Positions 12,295-24,249 of a stretch of DNA of 64,000 nt are shown here, one piece after another; position 1 is the first letter of the stretch, and each line of letters starts with the position of its first letter. Made by a program: the position numbers and the translations under genes. This stretch comes from Hofstenia miamia. Lineage: Eukaryota; Xenacoelomorpha; Acoela; Hofsteniidae. The DNA lies in assembly GCA_900660155.1 (NCBI GenBank), contig CABFPE010000232.1, positions 33,566 to 97,565 of the forward strand. The letters run 5' to 3'. A model generated the notes under the pieces. It saw nothing but the letters and a program-made list of their open reading frames with translations. It was not told where the DNA came from and made no database searches.

Positions 12295-13299
12295 TGTGGC
12301 ATACTCCATGTGTGGTCAATTTTAGAGAAAGAATGGGAACAATTAAGACTTAATTGCAATAATAATTAATTGTAAAACACATGGTTATTATAATTTGATT
12401 ATTTATACAAATTTATAAAAGCAGTATTTGATATTAACTTGTTTAGCAGTATTTGACAAAAATCAAAGGGCAATATTGTACATGCTAATTAATGCTGACT
12501 TTCCTAATTAATAGCAGACAATGAAAAACCAGGAAAAACTGTAAAAAATGTCTACTAACAGGTACTAGCTGAGTATTTGATTATATTTACAATTATTAGA
12601 TATAAATATGCAGTAATTGATTTTATTTGTGATGAACAAATTTTAATGGATTCACTTCTTTATCTTGTAATGTTATTTAATTAATTAATTGGAAAGCTAA
12701 ACATTCAGGCAAAAGAGTAATTCTATGTGGTCTCTGAATCCAGGTAAAGGAATTCTGGAGCAGTTGCACAAAATAGCCTTTTAAAAATGTGGTGCAGCCA
12801 ATAGCTTAGATTCCTTAAAGTACTTTTAAGTTAGGACTAGGAATAGGGGTTTTTATCTGTTATAACTTTCCTATTGTTCTTGCAACAGCTAGCTGTATTG
12901 CTATTGTTATGTTACTCCCTAATAAAGTTGAATTGCTCTACAATTGTAGTACACCTTATTGTTCAATGTACTTGCCCATCAGTATATCATTATGCCATGG
13001 GCCAACTCATACTGTTTGTTTTATGCTGACTGCTTTGATTGTTTGCATGAATGATAGGTTAGCATGTACATCTATATATGTTTCAATCCTTTACCATCCA
13101 CTGTTCTAAACCCAAACAAATCATTGTTAATTAATACATTCAGGAATGCTGGTGTAATATATATTTAGTTAATATATAAAGAAAATTGATTTGGTTGAGA
13201 ATGTTTGGGATTTGTTATACCTGATCTATTGCATATAGGCATAGGATTTTACAAAGCAAACTCTAAAACTGGAGAATTATGGGTAGATGAGATTCTACA
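12295..13299 (+). repeat. 5' LTR of element A
   Basis: Starts TGTGGCATACTCCATG and ends GATTCTACA. It aligns along its length with 21501-22664, with many small differences. Confidence 0.8.
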
Positions 13300-13645
13300 T
13301 GGTGACTGTGACAGGTGCCCAATATGTGTAATAGAGAGAAAACAGAAAATCATATCAAAAAGATAAAGCTGAAAAACAGGCAACCAACAACTTGTGTAAA
13401 GATAGTTGTTTCTCTTGGATATAACAATTAAAAACATGCAACCAGAATTCAAGGAAGAAGACAAAAACTAGAGTGAAGATGCAGAAAACTCCCCAAACAA
13501 AAAAAATTCCCAGAGACACAGGATGTCACAATGTCACGCAAAAGTGAAATTTTCCTCACAGAGTTAGTGCTACAACCAGCACAACTTGACAACAAACCTA
13601 CAATAGTTGAACTTATGAAGATAATCAAAAATAACAACAAAGTAA
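13300..13645 (+). other. Primer-binding site and leader of element A
   Basis: TGGTGACTGTGACAGG immediately follows the LTR end. It resembles the TGGCGACGGTGAC after LTR B at 14802, so both probably use the same primer tRNA. The rest is purine-rich leader without a recognised domain. Confidence 0.6.
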
Positions 13646-14801
13646 TGTAGCATCATCCAAAAGCAACTAAGCTGCAAGCAAGGAATAACGTTGAATGATT
13701 AATAATAATTAGAATTGATTGTAAAATTTATTTTATTATCTTAGTTATTTTGTAAGATGCAACTAAGCCTCAATATTGTTCAAATTAAGAAAAACTTGTT
13801 AGCCGATCAAGTAACATTTGACAAATTAAATTGAGCGAAATTATGCTTACGAAGGAACAGCCATATTGGCAGACAAATTATTTAAAATTCAAAATCAGCA
13901 GGTACTTTTGGAAAATTTTTATAAATAGCTTTGAACTAACCAGAAATTTGATGAACAATAAATTCTTCGGAGTTTATTTTATTTTCATTCTACTCTTATC
14001 TGGTTTGATTATTTAATAAAATGTGCAGCTAGGCAAGTTGTGTCGAGTAGTGGCTGGATTCCATCACGGGATTGATTCGAAGGGTCCTTGTGCCAGTCAT
14101 GAAACCGCACTTATGTTACGGTTAGGAGTTTTTTGATTCTTGCCTAGTCTGACTATCGATCAATACATGTATGAAATAATCAATGCTTGAAACGACTGGA
14201 TAGTCGACCCTTAGGAATATATATATGTTCTTAAATGTAGGAGACTCGACTATAATTGACCTGATAAATGACCTTACATGTAATACTATTAAATGTAAGT
14301 GTAGGAAACTGCAATCTTATTACTTAAATTATTAAGCCGATAGTTTTACGGTAATGGCTATTTTAATATTATGTAAATGCAGTTAGTGTCAATGCCCGGT
14401 TGCTTTACTTAATCAAAACAACAAACACTTTACAAAATTGAGGTTAAGTCAGTTACAACTTTACTTGAGTGCACGCACTGAGCTAACGTAAGGTACACAT
14501 AATTAGTTCCAGTTGAGCTGAGGTGGTGCTGTGGACTCAATCATCATTCATGAAGGAGAGGAACTGTCATGTGGAGATCGGCTTCAGGCAGTAGCCCATA
14601 GAAGAACTGAAGAGGAAACGTCATACTGCTCTGTCACCTAAACAGTGATGGTCAATACTCGATTATTTAATTAACGTAACTAGTTAATAAAAGAGAAAGG
14701 TTTGATGGTTCAACAACTTGGTAACTCCTCACCCGCAATTTACCGAGTACTCATTATCAGTAACTAGACACGGCACAATAAGCTAGGTGGAGGATGTTAC
14801 A
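13646..14801 (+). repeat. LTR of type B
   Basis: 1156 bp, TGTAGCATCATCC to GGATGTTACA. It contains a TATA-like TATAAATAG at 13920 and AATAAA at 14015. A reverse-complement copy at 32390-33534 is about 90% identical by eye, and LTR C at 58917-59963 is a more distant relative. It is followed directly by a primer-binding site, so it is a 5' LTR rather than a solo one, yet no matching 3' B LTR lies downstream in this orientation. Confidence 0.85.
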
Positions 14802-14820
14802 TGGCGACGGTGACAACTAA
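14802..14820 (+). promoter_or_regulatory. Primer-binding-site-like sequence after LTR B
   Basis: TGGCGACGGTGACAAC starts at the first base after the LTR, the standard position for tRNA priming in Ty3/gypsy elements. The tRNA was not identified. Confidence 0.65.
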
Positions 14821-15064
14821 GAACAACGTCAACAGAGAGGAAACAATGCAGTGATACTTCTTTAAAGACTCTGAAACTCAAAGGAAAAGTGAAAAGGAAG
14901 CAACAGAGCAGCTAAAGGAAATACAAAGTCAGCAAAGGCAGAAAACCTCAATTGCAACAGGTGCAAACTGGACCCCTGGAGGGATAAGTTTAGGAAAGGC
15001 AGTGGCTGAAATGGACAAAATCATAATGACAACAGATAAACCTATAAGATTACTATGCAGATGA

Positions 15065-16140
15065 GTGCCAGAAAACCTCAAAGAAAACTATAACACAATA
15101 CTTAACAAACTGACAGACAACAAAATCATTAGACCAAGCAAAAATCCTTATGCCACACCAATGGTATTCATTAAACAAGGTAACAAGTACAGATTGTGTA
15201 TAGATTTCTGGAAACTAAATAACATTATCAAAAAAGATGCATACCCACTACTAAGAATAAATGATATAATATATGAAGCCAGTAAGAATAAATACTACAC
15301 ATGCATAGACTTATTTAAAGCATACTGGCAGGTGCCAATGGAACCCAAGGACATTAAAAAAACAGCATTCATTACACCATATGGACTATTTGAGTGGATG
15401 TATATGGCTTTCAGCCTGTGCAATGCACCAGCTACATTCCAAAGATATGTGACAAAAGTGTTCAAACAAAATAAAAAGAAAATAGAAAAAGGAGTAAGTG
15501 CATATATAGATGACATACTGATAGCATGTGACAAAATAGAAAAACACATGGAAAAACTTGACCAAACTCTAACAATCCTATACAATGCAGGACTATGCAT
15601 AAGTGGAAAAAAGTGCAAAATCTATACAACCCAGGTAGTATTCCTTGGTAGACAAATACAAAAAGGGAAAATCAAAATGAAAAATAATGCAAAAGAAATG
15701 ATTCAAAACATAAATAGCCTTAGAAATAAAAAAGACCTACAAAGAATAATGGGTTTCATAAATTACTATGGATCTTTTATGCCAAACATTGCTCACAAGA
15801 CAGCATTGTTAAAGATATCAAAAGTATTTGAATGGACGTGGAAAGAACAAGAGCAACTAGTCAATATAAAAGATGAACTTGCTAAAATGCCATCCCTGAA
15901 CACACCAAGCTATGACAAAGAATTCATCCTAGATTGTAATGCTAGTAACATTGCAATAGGAGCAGGCTTAGGAGAAATCAAAGACAGCAAGGAGGTATCA
16001 ATACAATTTTTTAGTAGAAAACTTAAAGTGAAGAAAATTACAGATCAACTAAACTAGAGATGTTAGCTCTAGTAGAAAGCATAAAGAAATTTCATTACTT
16101 CCTAATAGGTCAAAATTTTAAACTAAGGACTGGTAACACA
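15065..16140 (+). mobile_element. Reverse transcriptase and RNase H region of the gypsy-like element
   Basis: Encodes a Ty3/gypsy-type polymerase. Visible blocks are IIRPSKNPYATPMVFI, YRLCIDFWKLN, a 'PYGLFEWMYMAFSLCNAPAT' substrate block, the active-site box AYIDDILIAC, and FLGRQIQ. The RNase H start reads FILDCNASNIAIGAGLG, followed by FFSRKL. The order and spacing are those of gypsy pol. It is part of a broken fossil element. Confidence 0.85.
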
Positions 16141-16499
16141 GTTTACCTTGGTTAAAACAATTCTCAGGCAACAAATCTTCAATAGAATACCTTAATGAAT
16201 TTAAATTCATAATAGAACACCAAAAAGGTACATTACACAAAAATGCTAATTTGTGGACAGTGCTACCAGAATACCAGAGAGACATGGAAAAACCTGATGG
16301 TGAGAAAAAATTCAAATTTTTACTGTACAGTGAATACCAGAGCTTACTGGAAATCAATGCTGGCAAAAAAGGAAAAACCATAATGCCCATTATAAATAAA
16401 GAAGAAATAACTGAAAACAAAATCATTGAAAAACAACAAACAGATCTCATCCTAATAGAAATAAGAGAAAAAAATAAGAGATGAGAAAAAACTACTAGG

Positions 16500-17640
16500 G
16501 AAAGATGCAAACAGTTACTTCCAGAGGTACAAATGGAAACTTAACAAAAACAGACTCCTATATGTAGAAGGCAAAATGTCACTAATAGTAATCCCCAATT
16601 ATAACAAAAGAGAACTAGTGAGAAACATTCATGAAAACAGACACATTGGGATAATACAAACTGAAAAAACATTAAATATAATATTTATAATGACAGCCAT
16701 AAAAAACAGTAGAAGACATAATTAACAAATGCAAAACCTGGCTCATAAACAACAAAAGTCATTTTCCAAGGCAGATGGTGCCCTCAAAAAAACTATAGCA
16801 ACAGCACCAAATCAAATGTTACATGTCAATCTAGAAAAATTATCACAAGATGACGAAGGATACCAATAAATCTTAGTTATTGTACACAATTTTACCAAAT
16901 ATGCATGAATGATCCCACTAGATTCCACAACAGCTAAGATAGTGGCAGAAAAAATCATGAAAGAGTGGATACTAAAATTTGGACCAATGGTGAATATAAT
17001 ATCAGATAGGGGAGTATGATTTGAGAGCAAACTATTTGAAGAGATGGCAAAACTAATGGAAATTATGACAGAAAAAACAACAGCATACCACCCACAAGCA
17101 AATGAGGCAGTTGAAAGACTAAATAGAACAATGATCAAACTCACAAGAGTACTAACATCAAGTGTTGGAGGAAGAGATTGGTGAGAGGTTATCAAAATGG
17201 TAGAGTACTTCTACAATATGTCAGTACACTCAACTGTATGACACTGTACAAAGCAATGTATGGGAGGGAAGGTGGCAAAGCCCATATTGATGCAATATAA
17301 TAAATATTCCAACAAAGCTGATAATGAATATATAAAGAAAATAAAAAATCAAATAACAGGGATTCATGAAGTGATGTGCCACAACATTAAAAGATCCACA
17401 ATCAGACTAGAGGAATTTCAACAAGAACATTTATGGATAACCACACAATAAGGGAGATAATGTTTACACATACACATTAGTGAGAACACAAGATGTGAAC
17501 CAAGTGAGAAAACTAAAAACACAGTGGTCAGGGCCATTTATCATAACACAAACATTACCCAATAATAACTATAAACTTAATGACAGAAGAATATTACATT
17601 TCCAAAACCTGAAATGGGTAATAAAAACACAGAATTTAAA
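16500..17640 (+). mobile_element. Integrase region with GPF-type tail
   Basis: Downstream of RNase H the strand encodes an integrase. Visible parts are a HENRHIG start of the zinc-binding part, a core with LVIVHNFTKYA and IISDRG, and the 'YHPQANEAVERLNRTM' block with its catalytic glutamate. A tail follows with QWSGPFIITQ (about 17530), the GPY/F module of Ty3/gypsy integrases. I saw no chromodomain. Broken. Confidence 0.8.
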
Positions 17641-17890
17641 ATAATAAAAAATAATGATGGGACATATAACAATATGTGTAGCAGAAGAAGAATTTGAAGA
17701 AGAATATATACCCTAAAACAATGATACCAATGTCAAAAGAAAAATCATGCGCCCAGAGGGCAGTAAAAAATAAACCTAGACATGAACCAGAAATGTGATA
17801 TTAATTTATTAACTGAATTCAGGCTAAATGAAGAGAATGAAAAGTATCCACAGGTCACTGATGAAGAGCAGAAGAGTGTAGAGAAGGACT

Positions 17891-18350
17891 TCCCAATCTG
17901 ATAATCAATTAAAGGACATGAGGAGGGAGGAACAATCAAGTAGCAGCACTAAAAACACTTGGTCTCTGCAATCTGATTGCCAATTAAAGGGCATGGCAAT
18001 GGTGTATTCACCACCTAGTAACACAAGGAGAAGAGTAAAAAGAAAACCTCTGCAATCTATTACCAATTAAAGGGTATGAGGACAGAGAAACACACAACAG
18101 AGAGAACAAGAAAGAGAACACCCTCACCCAATTGCCAATTAAGGGGCAAGCAGATAAATGAGGGTCAACACTGAGATACCAAGCATCAACTAAAGAGCAC
18201 AAGGTTGGAACAACAACCCAGAAAAGAAAGTCTCCCTCACCCTCCAGCAAAACTCAATGCCAACTAAAAGGCAGAGAGCACACATCTACAATAATAAGTC
18301 CTTTTCTGCAACTAAAGGTAGCAGGTACCAAGGTCTGTGATCAACTAAAG
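17891..18350 (+). repeat. Degenerate repeat array between integrase and third coding region
   Basis: About eight variants of 'GATTGCCAATTAAAGGGCAT' occur, with the CAATTAAAGG/CAACTAAAGG core near 17906, 17981, 18063, 18136, 18187, 18261, 18309 and 18342. The first spacings are about 73-82 bases, and later ones are shorter and more decayed. The units lie just before the third coding region and overlap no recognised domain. Confidence 0.7.
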
Positions 18351-18385
18351 ATCCAGATATTCAACAGATCAGTGACAACTCTGAA

Positions 18386-20950
18386 ATGGACATCTCTGAT
18401 CAACCCTCAACAAGCTCACTCCCCACCACAGTCTGTAGTTCAGAAACATTCTCACATAAACAACTCTCCACAACAACAAAGTTGTCTAGATCTGAGAAAC
18501 AAGAAAGCAGGGTGAAAACTATAGGGAAGAAAGAATTCACAACTATTTCATTGCAAACAGGAGAATGTGCTATAGCTCCCATGACAATCTGTCTCCAGAA
18601 ACAAAAAGGCTAACAAAGCAACACACATCAACCAAAGAAAATGAGATCTTGGCAATTCCCATAGTGATAGATAAAAACAATCAGCCTATGTGCAACATTA
18701 TAATTTTGTACAGAATGAAAATAGGAGAGAATTTCAAATGTCCATACTTCAAAAGCACAGTACATATAACATTCAATGAATAGTTCATGCTAAAAGATGT
18801 TCAGAAGTTGATGAATTATAGAGAAAAGATTATCAAAGAATGTAAACAAGTAAACCTGGATAAAAATAACCTCACAATAATATATTTTATCAAACAAAGC
18901 AAAATGAACTCAAGAACATTGGAATTGAACATCAAAGAAACATTGAAACTAGCAAAAAGACACAAGAAGACAAATGTAATTGTTGTCACACAACAGGAAA
19001 CACAAGAACAACTTCCAGAGTTTAGCAAATCATTTGAATAAAAATTAGAAAACCTGTTCATTATTGACAATAAAGACAGAGAAATATCAGAACTGATTAA
19101 CATCAATCTCCAACTAAGTGCAATAGCACAAGCAAAGAGACTGATGGTAGAGCCAAAGATAGCAGTTGATATGTATTATCTAATCAAAGCCATGGAACTA
19201 ATAGGAGTAGGCAAACAACTTGAGGAGACAGGAAACATCTACCTGAAATGCAGTATGAACCATATCCCTGAGCACTTACAGCAAATAGTAGATGTTTGGA
19301 AGGAAATGAAAGCAGAGAAACCAATACAAGAAGAATGGCTGCTAATCAACATAAAGTTTCCAATAAAAACTTACCACAAATCAGTCAAAGCCACATTACA
19401 TGAAATTAGGAGAGCATATGAAAAGGATTCCAAATGCAATTTCAAGCACATGTTATTCAAGGAAACTAATGCACCAGATATTTGGGCAAGAACATTCATT
19501 TGGATAATGGAAATAGCATTAACAGAAAATGAAAAATTAGTGCTACCAATAATGAAAAAAGAATGACATCACATAGCAAAGAACAAGAAATATGAAATAG
19601 CTATAGTGCCAATGCCAATTAACATAAAACACTGGATGCTACAACATGTTGATATCATGTCATTGTCACCAACAAAAAAAGCACAGCAGAAATTTGAAAA
19701 ATACTTTATAAGACTACTAACACTACAGCATATATTGGGAAGACCTAGCATAGTAGATCTCACCAACAAGACAAGGTATATGCCCCAGCAAAATCAATAT
19801 ACTGAATGATGGAACTCTTAAATACATATGGGGAGTGACATCCAACATGAAACTGAGAGCACTCATGGCTAACAACAAGGAACCTCATAAGAAGAGAACA
19901 AGCAGAAACCCTAGAAACAGTAAGAAAGATAGAAATAACTGAAGTAAACAAAATCATAACAAGGGAAATGAAGAAATACCTAAAGGAATACCCACAGTGC
20001 ACATACACAAAGATTATAAAAAGATTGGAAATAATGTGAAAAGAAGGACAAAACCACCTGATCAAGATAATAGAAATTGTTAGCAAATCAAAGAGGAAAT
20101 GCAATTAGAAGACATGCTATTGCAATCAATAGAAATCACACTCAATCTAAACACACAATGGGAGATTGATAAAATCAACCTTGAAAAATGGGGTGAACCA
20201 GAACTTAGTGAACTGTCCTGGGTAGATACTGATGACAAAAGATTGCTATTGGAAATCACAGTAAAATGTGAAAGAAAAGACAACATTATTCAAAGAATAT
20301 ACAGAGAGATTTATGAAAGAGAAACAAAATTATTAATAAAGATACTCTGCACTGAAGCCTTTACTAAAAAAATTGGACACATGTTGGAACAACAAAATCC
20401 AATAGCAGTAGACATTGAGTGCATTGCCTCCAAAATGATAATAAAACTAGATAGCACAGAACCTAATGAAATAATGGTTGACAAACACCTTCTGGGAGAA
20501 CATGAAGAAAGCCAAAAATAATTATCCATGAACATTCAGCATGGCACCAGCAGCAAAAATGGAAGGCTCTTACAAAGCAATAGAAAACCAGATGATGATA
20601 ACACTGCTAAACTGCACACCACCACCAACAATATCAATCCCAATGCTTCTACTAATATGGAGACTTAAGGACAAGAGAGCAATCAAAGCATTCTTGCACA
20701 AATAAAAGACATGTTAATACATGTGAAGAAGCTGAAAAGAAGATAAATGATGAAAGATACAAGAAATTCAAAAGATACTATTACAGAACAATAACAAAGA
20801 AAGGATTTACATAGAGGGATAAGTAACAACATATGACCTCTATAAAGAAGGTAATGCAATACATGCACAAATTCACAAAGTACACAAAGAAATCAAGAAA
20901 CATCCAACACAAACAGTCATATTTTTCTCAGGAATCAACAATATCATATG
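18386..20950 (+). mobile_element. Third (post-integrase) coding region of element A
   Basis: A long stretch of broken reading frame lies in the position where some gypsy elements have env. What is visible is hydrophilic, lysine/glutamate-rich and helical-looking, with no signal peptide, no clear membrane segment and no fusion-peptide-like part, so it does not resemble an envelope. Blocks such as INLEKWG and WVDTDDKRLLLEI have counterparts in element C (INVEKWG, WMDTDDERFLVEI), and the block with CTPPPTISIP matches CTPPETISIP there. This family is unknown to me. It is broken in several places. Confidence 0.7.
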
Positions 20951-21500
20951 AGGAGAATTATGGAGCTCAAATTACAGATATTACAATGTAATGAGACAAG
21001 TAGAAATAATAATGATGATATTACTGGGAAAAAACAAACCAGAAGAGATAATGCAAGAGAAGGTGTGAAACAACATAAATGCATTCTATGACAAAGCATT
21101 GGTGTATCAAAATTATTGAGATCAACATATGAATTTTTCTTTCCAGATACTAACATACACCTAGATTTGGCTCACACAAGTAGAGTAGATGCCATAATGA
21201 CACTTATGATAGTGATTAAAGGACTACAATTATATGAAATTACTACAATGAATTCAACAAGAAACTCAATGAGCTAAGAAGCATGTGCACAATCTTGAAA
21301 ACACTGAAAAATCCATCATTCATACAACATAAGAAAATGCTTGCAACTGAAAAGGAAGTTGTACTAAAGTTAACAAAAGATGAACACTACCAAAACCTAA
21401 ATTGGAAGATGCAATAATCAGGCAGCTTAATAAAAAGAGTGGCCAAGATGGTCCACAGTGAAAGACTCATCATTCTAAATTAGCTAAGCTGGTGCAGGAG

Positions 21501-22664
21501 TGTGCAATAATCCATGTGTGGTCAATTTAAGGGAAAGAATAGGAACAATTAAGACTTAATTGCAATAATATTTAATTGTAAAACACATGGTTATTATAAT
21601 TTTGATTATTTGTACAAATTTAAAAAATTAATATTTGATATTAATTTGCTTGGCAGTATTTGACAAAAATTAATTAATGCTGACATGCATCATTAAAAGC
21701 AGCTGAAGAAAAACCCTGAAAAACTGTCAACAATGTCTACCAACAGGTACTAGCCAAGTATTTGATTGTTTACAATTATTAGATATAAAAAATTTTATTT
21801 GTGATGAACAAACGTTACTGGATTCACTACTTTATCTTGACAGGTTATTTAATTAATTAAATGGAAAGCTAAATGTTCAAGCACAATAGTAATTCTACAG
21901 TGGTCCCTGAATCTGGGTAAAGGAATTCTGGAGCAGCTGCACACAATGGCCTTTCAAAAGTGCAGTTCAACCAGTAGCTGAGATTCCTCAAAGTGCTCTT
22001 AAGTTAGGACTAGGAATAGGTGTTTTTATCAGTTATAGCTTTCCTATCATTCTTGCAACAGCTAGCTATATTGCTATTGTTATATTACTCCCTAAATGAG
22101 TCAAGTTGCTCTACAATTGTAGTACACATTATTTTTCAATGTACTTGTCCATCAGTATATCATTATGCCATGGACCAACTCATACTGTTCATTTTATGGT
22201 GACTGCTTTGATTGTTCACATGCATGATAGGTTAGCATGTGCATTTATAAATGTAGGGTTATGATATGTAAGGCAAAATAACAAGCAAAAGCATTGAGGT
22301 TACATTGCTTCTCCTTATTTACATAGCAATAATAACAAGAACAATCAAGCACTAAATTTGTAGGTTATCACACACACACACACTATCAGTGAGACAACAT
22401 TCCACACACTGAGAGAACTGTTGGTGTCCACTGTAGAGTCCAAGTAGTCTGGAGCTATTACCAAAGAAAATAGCCTCTATTAAGCATTGATTGGCATCAG
22501 GTTTCAAACCTTTACCATCCACTGTTCTCAACCTAAACAAGTCATTGTTAATTAATACATTCCAGAAGCAAATTGATTTGGTTGAGAATATTTGGGATCC
22601 ATTATACCTGATTTGACAAAGCAAATTCTAAAACTAGCAAATTATGGGTAGATGAGATTCTACA
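21501..22664 (+). repeat. 3' LTR of element A
   Basis: Starts TGTGCAATAATCCATG and ends GATTCTACA, followed by ATAA, the second target-duplication copy. It is longer than the 5' LTR because of an extra segment of about 250 bases that includes a CA run near 22366. Confidence 0.8.
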
Positions 22665-24249
22665 ATAATAAACCAACCAGATAAATTCTTTTTGTTTATT
22701 GTTATTCTGCTTGAATTAACAACCTCTTTACATAATGGTTTGAATATATCTTTTCTACCATTGTAATTGATTTAACAATTCAAGATGTTCTGTGCTTAAT
22801 AATAGCACATTGTAGAGTCACTCAGGGCCCTCATTTATTTTATTTTTTGATTATTGGCACTCTTTTTTTAATTTGGTGCTATTTACTATCTTTGATTTAG
22901 TGATTTTTAATAATTTGCAGCTGTTTGAACTTAGTTTTTGAATCTAGTGTAACTGTCCCCTCAATTAGAGAATACGTGTGATTGCTCATTTAATTTGCAA
23001 GGGAAACACGTGAATTTTTGTAAAACAGTAAATATTTACCTTTTTCTGTAATAAATAGGGAACTTACTGTTATCAAATGTCAAATAAATTTTGTTCTCAC
23101 TGGATAAAATTTGCTTTATTTTTCATTATTGCATTACTAACCCTTTTAGATCTGGTATTTTTAATATGATAATAAACTTGTAAGATCCAGTGATACTGTG
23201 GGAGGAAATCTGCTAAGCCTAGGGCAGTAACTCGCTTCTTGACAGATGTGAGCCCATATTGTGGTCACTTTATGGCTATGAATAGGCATAGGGAATAATA
23301 GAACAACTAACTCAATCAATTGTACATGAACATAACATCACACTTTCCAAATATATTATGCTGTTGGCATACATGAATACATGGTAACTACACATTATTA
23401 ATATCTTTATTACATGGGCTGGGATAACAAACACTGAGCTAAATTTGTTTTATTGAGCTAGAAATTAAACTTGAAACACACAGTTAGGGTTAGGGTTAGG
23501 GTTAGGGTTAGCACCCTGGATGGTGAAGATATTTTCTAAAGATTTGGTTCTGGTGTGATGCTGTGTAAATTGGTCACTAGCTGGATTGCCTTTTTGGAAA
23601 TGGTATCAGTTCTTTTTTCTACAGTGAAATTGGCGAACTACCAATCTTCATTTGTTTTGTTGCAATATGGGATGCTCTTGGCAATGGTAATTCTTCACAA
23701 CCTTGTACTGCTCAAGCTGCTAGATGCGCTGTGTTGATTCTACCATATATCTAATTTTCAGTATTAATACAATAGAAAGCCCTGCTATGTGTTATAAAGC
23801 ATTGAAATCTCCAACATACAAAGAGAGTTTCACATTTCAAAGCATAAAGACAACTTACCACAATAAATAAGAAAACAACCTCTACAATTAAACTCTCTAT
23901 AAAATGTTTATGTAAACTATTTGTACACATGGTTATAATATCCCCTCAAATATCATGATAAGTCTTGACTGTATTCAATACAATGCCATATTAATAGAGA
24001 GATATAATATCAGTACAATTATTCATTAAGATTGGTACCATATATAACAAATTCTCCAACACATACACATGTAAATTCTAAAAATATTCATAGATTGACT
24101 ATGTGATGCACAATTAACTGCACTGTGCAACCAAGCATCTTATTATTCATGAATTAACAACAGGCTATGACCCATCAATTAGCAGCTGTAAATCAATCTT
24201 AACAGATGTGATGAACAAAGAAATTTTTGTTGAAATTGCAGGAGCACCT
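22665..24249 (+). repeat. Repeat block right of element A, partial direct copy of the left block
   Basis: 22700-22830 and 23765-23920 resemble 8960-9060 and 9092-9310 in the same orientation (for example ATACAATAGAAA and TGTGTTATAAAGCATTG). The flanking block therefore contains diverged direct as well as inverted copies. No gene recognised. Confidence 0.55.
23484..23511 (+). repeat. Interstitial TTAGGG telomeric array
   Basis: Four perfect TTAGGG units plus TTAG. This is the usual animal telomere unit, here inside repeat DNA rather than at a chromosome end. Confidence 0.95.

Larger units (their letters stand above)
12295..22664 (+). mobile_element. Ty3/gypsy-like LTR retroelement A, broken, with nested LTR B
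   Basis: A fossil LTR retroelement of about 10.4 kb. Direct terminal repeats lie at 12295-13299 and 21501-22664, beginning TGTG and ending CTACA. The 4 bases outside each end are ATAA, a target duplication. A primer-binding-site-like TGGTGACTGTGACAGG follows the 5' LTR. Recognisable parts in order are reverse transcriptase, RNase H, integrase with a GPF-type tail, a degenerate repeat array, and a long third coding region. I do not recognise gag or protease. An LTR of a different type (B) plus a second primer-binding site sits inside. The copy is broken, with clearly more than ten interruptions. The two LTRs differ by many substitutions and by insertions, so it is old. Confidence 0.8.

Noticed and set aside
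15295-15618. 107-codon minus-strand frame over the RT region
   Set aside because: Antisense shadow of the polymerase; composition follows the coding strand.
16118-16510. 130-codon minus-strand frame
   Set aside because: Antisense of RNase H/connection region of element A; no domain of its own.
18008-18250. Minus-strand frame with recurring CPLIGN/YPLIGN
   Set aside because: The recurrence is the antisense reading of the CCAATTAAAGGG repeat array, not a repeat protein.
18386-20950. Envelope gene in the post-integrase position of element A
   Set aside because: No signal peptide, membrane anchor or glycoprotein-like composition is visible; the region is highly charged.
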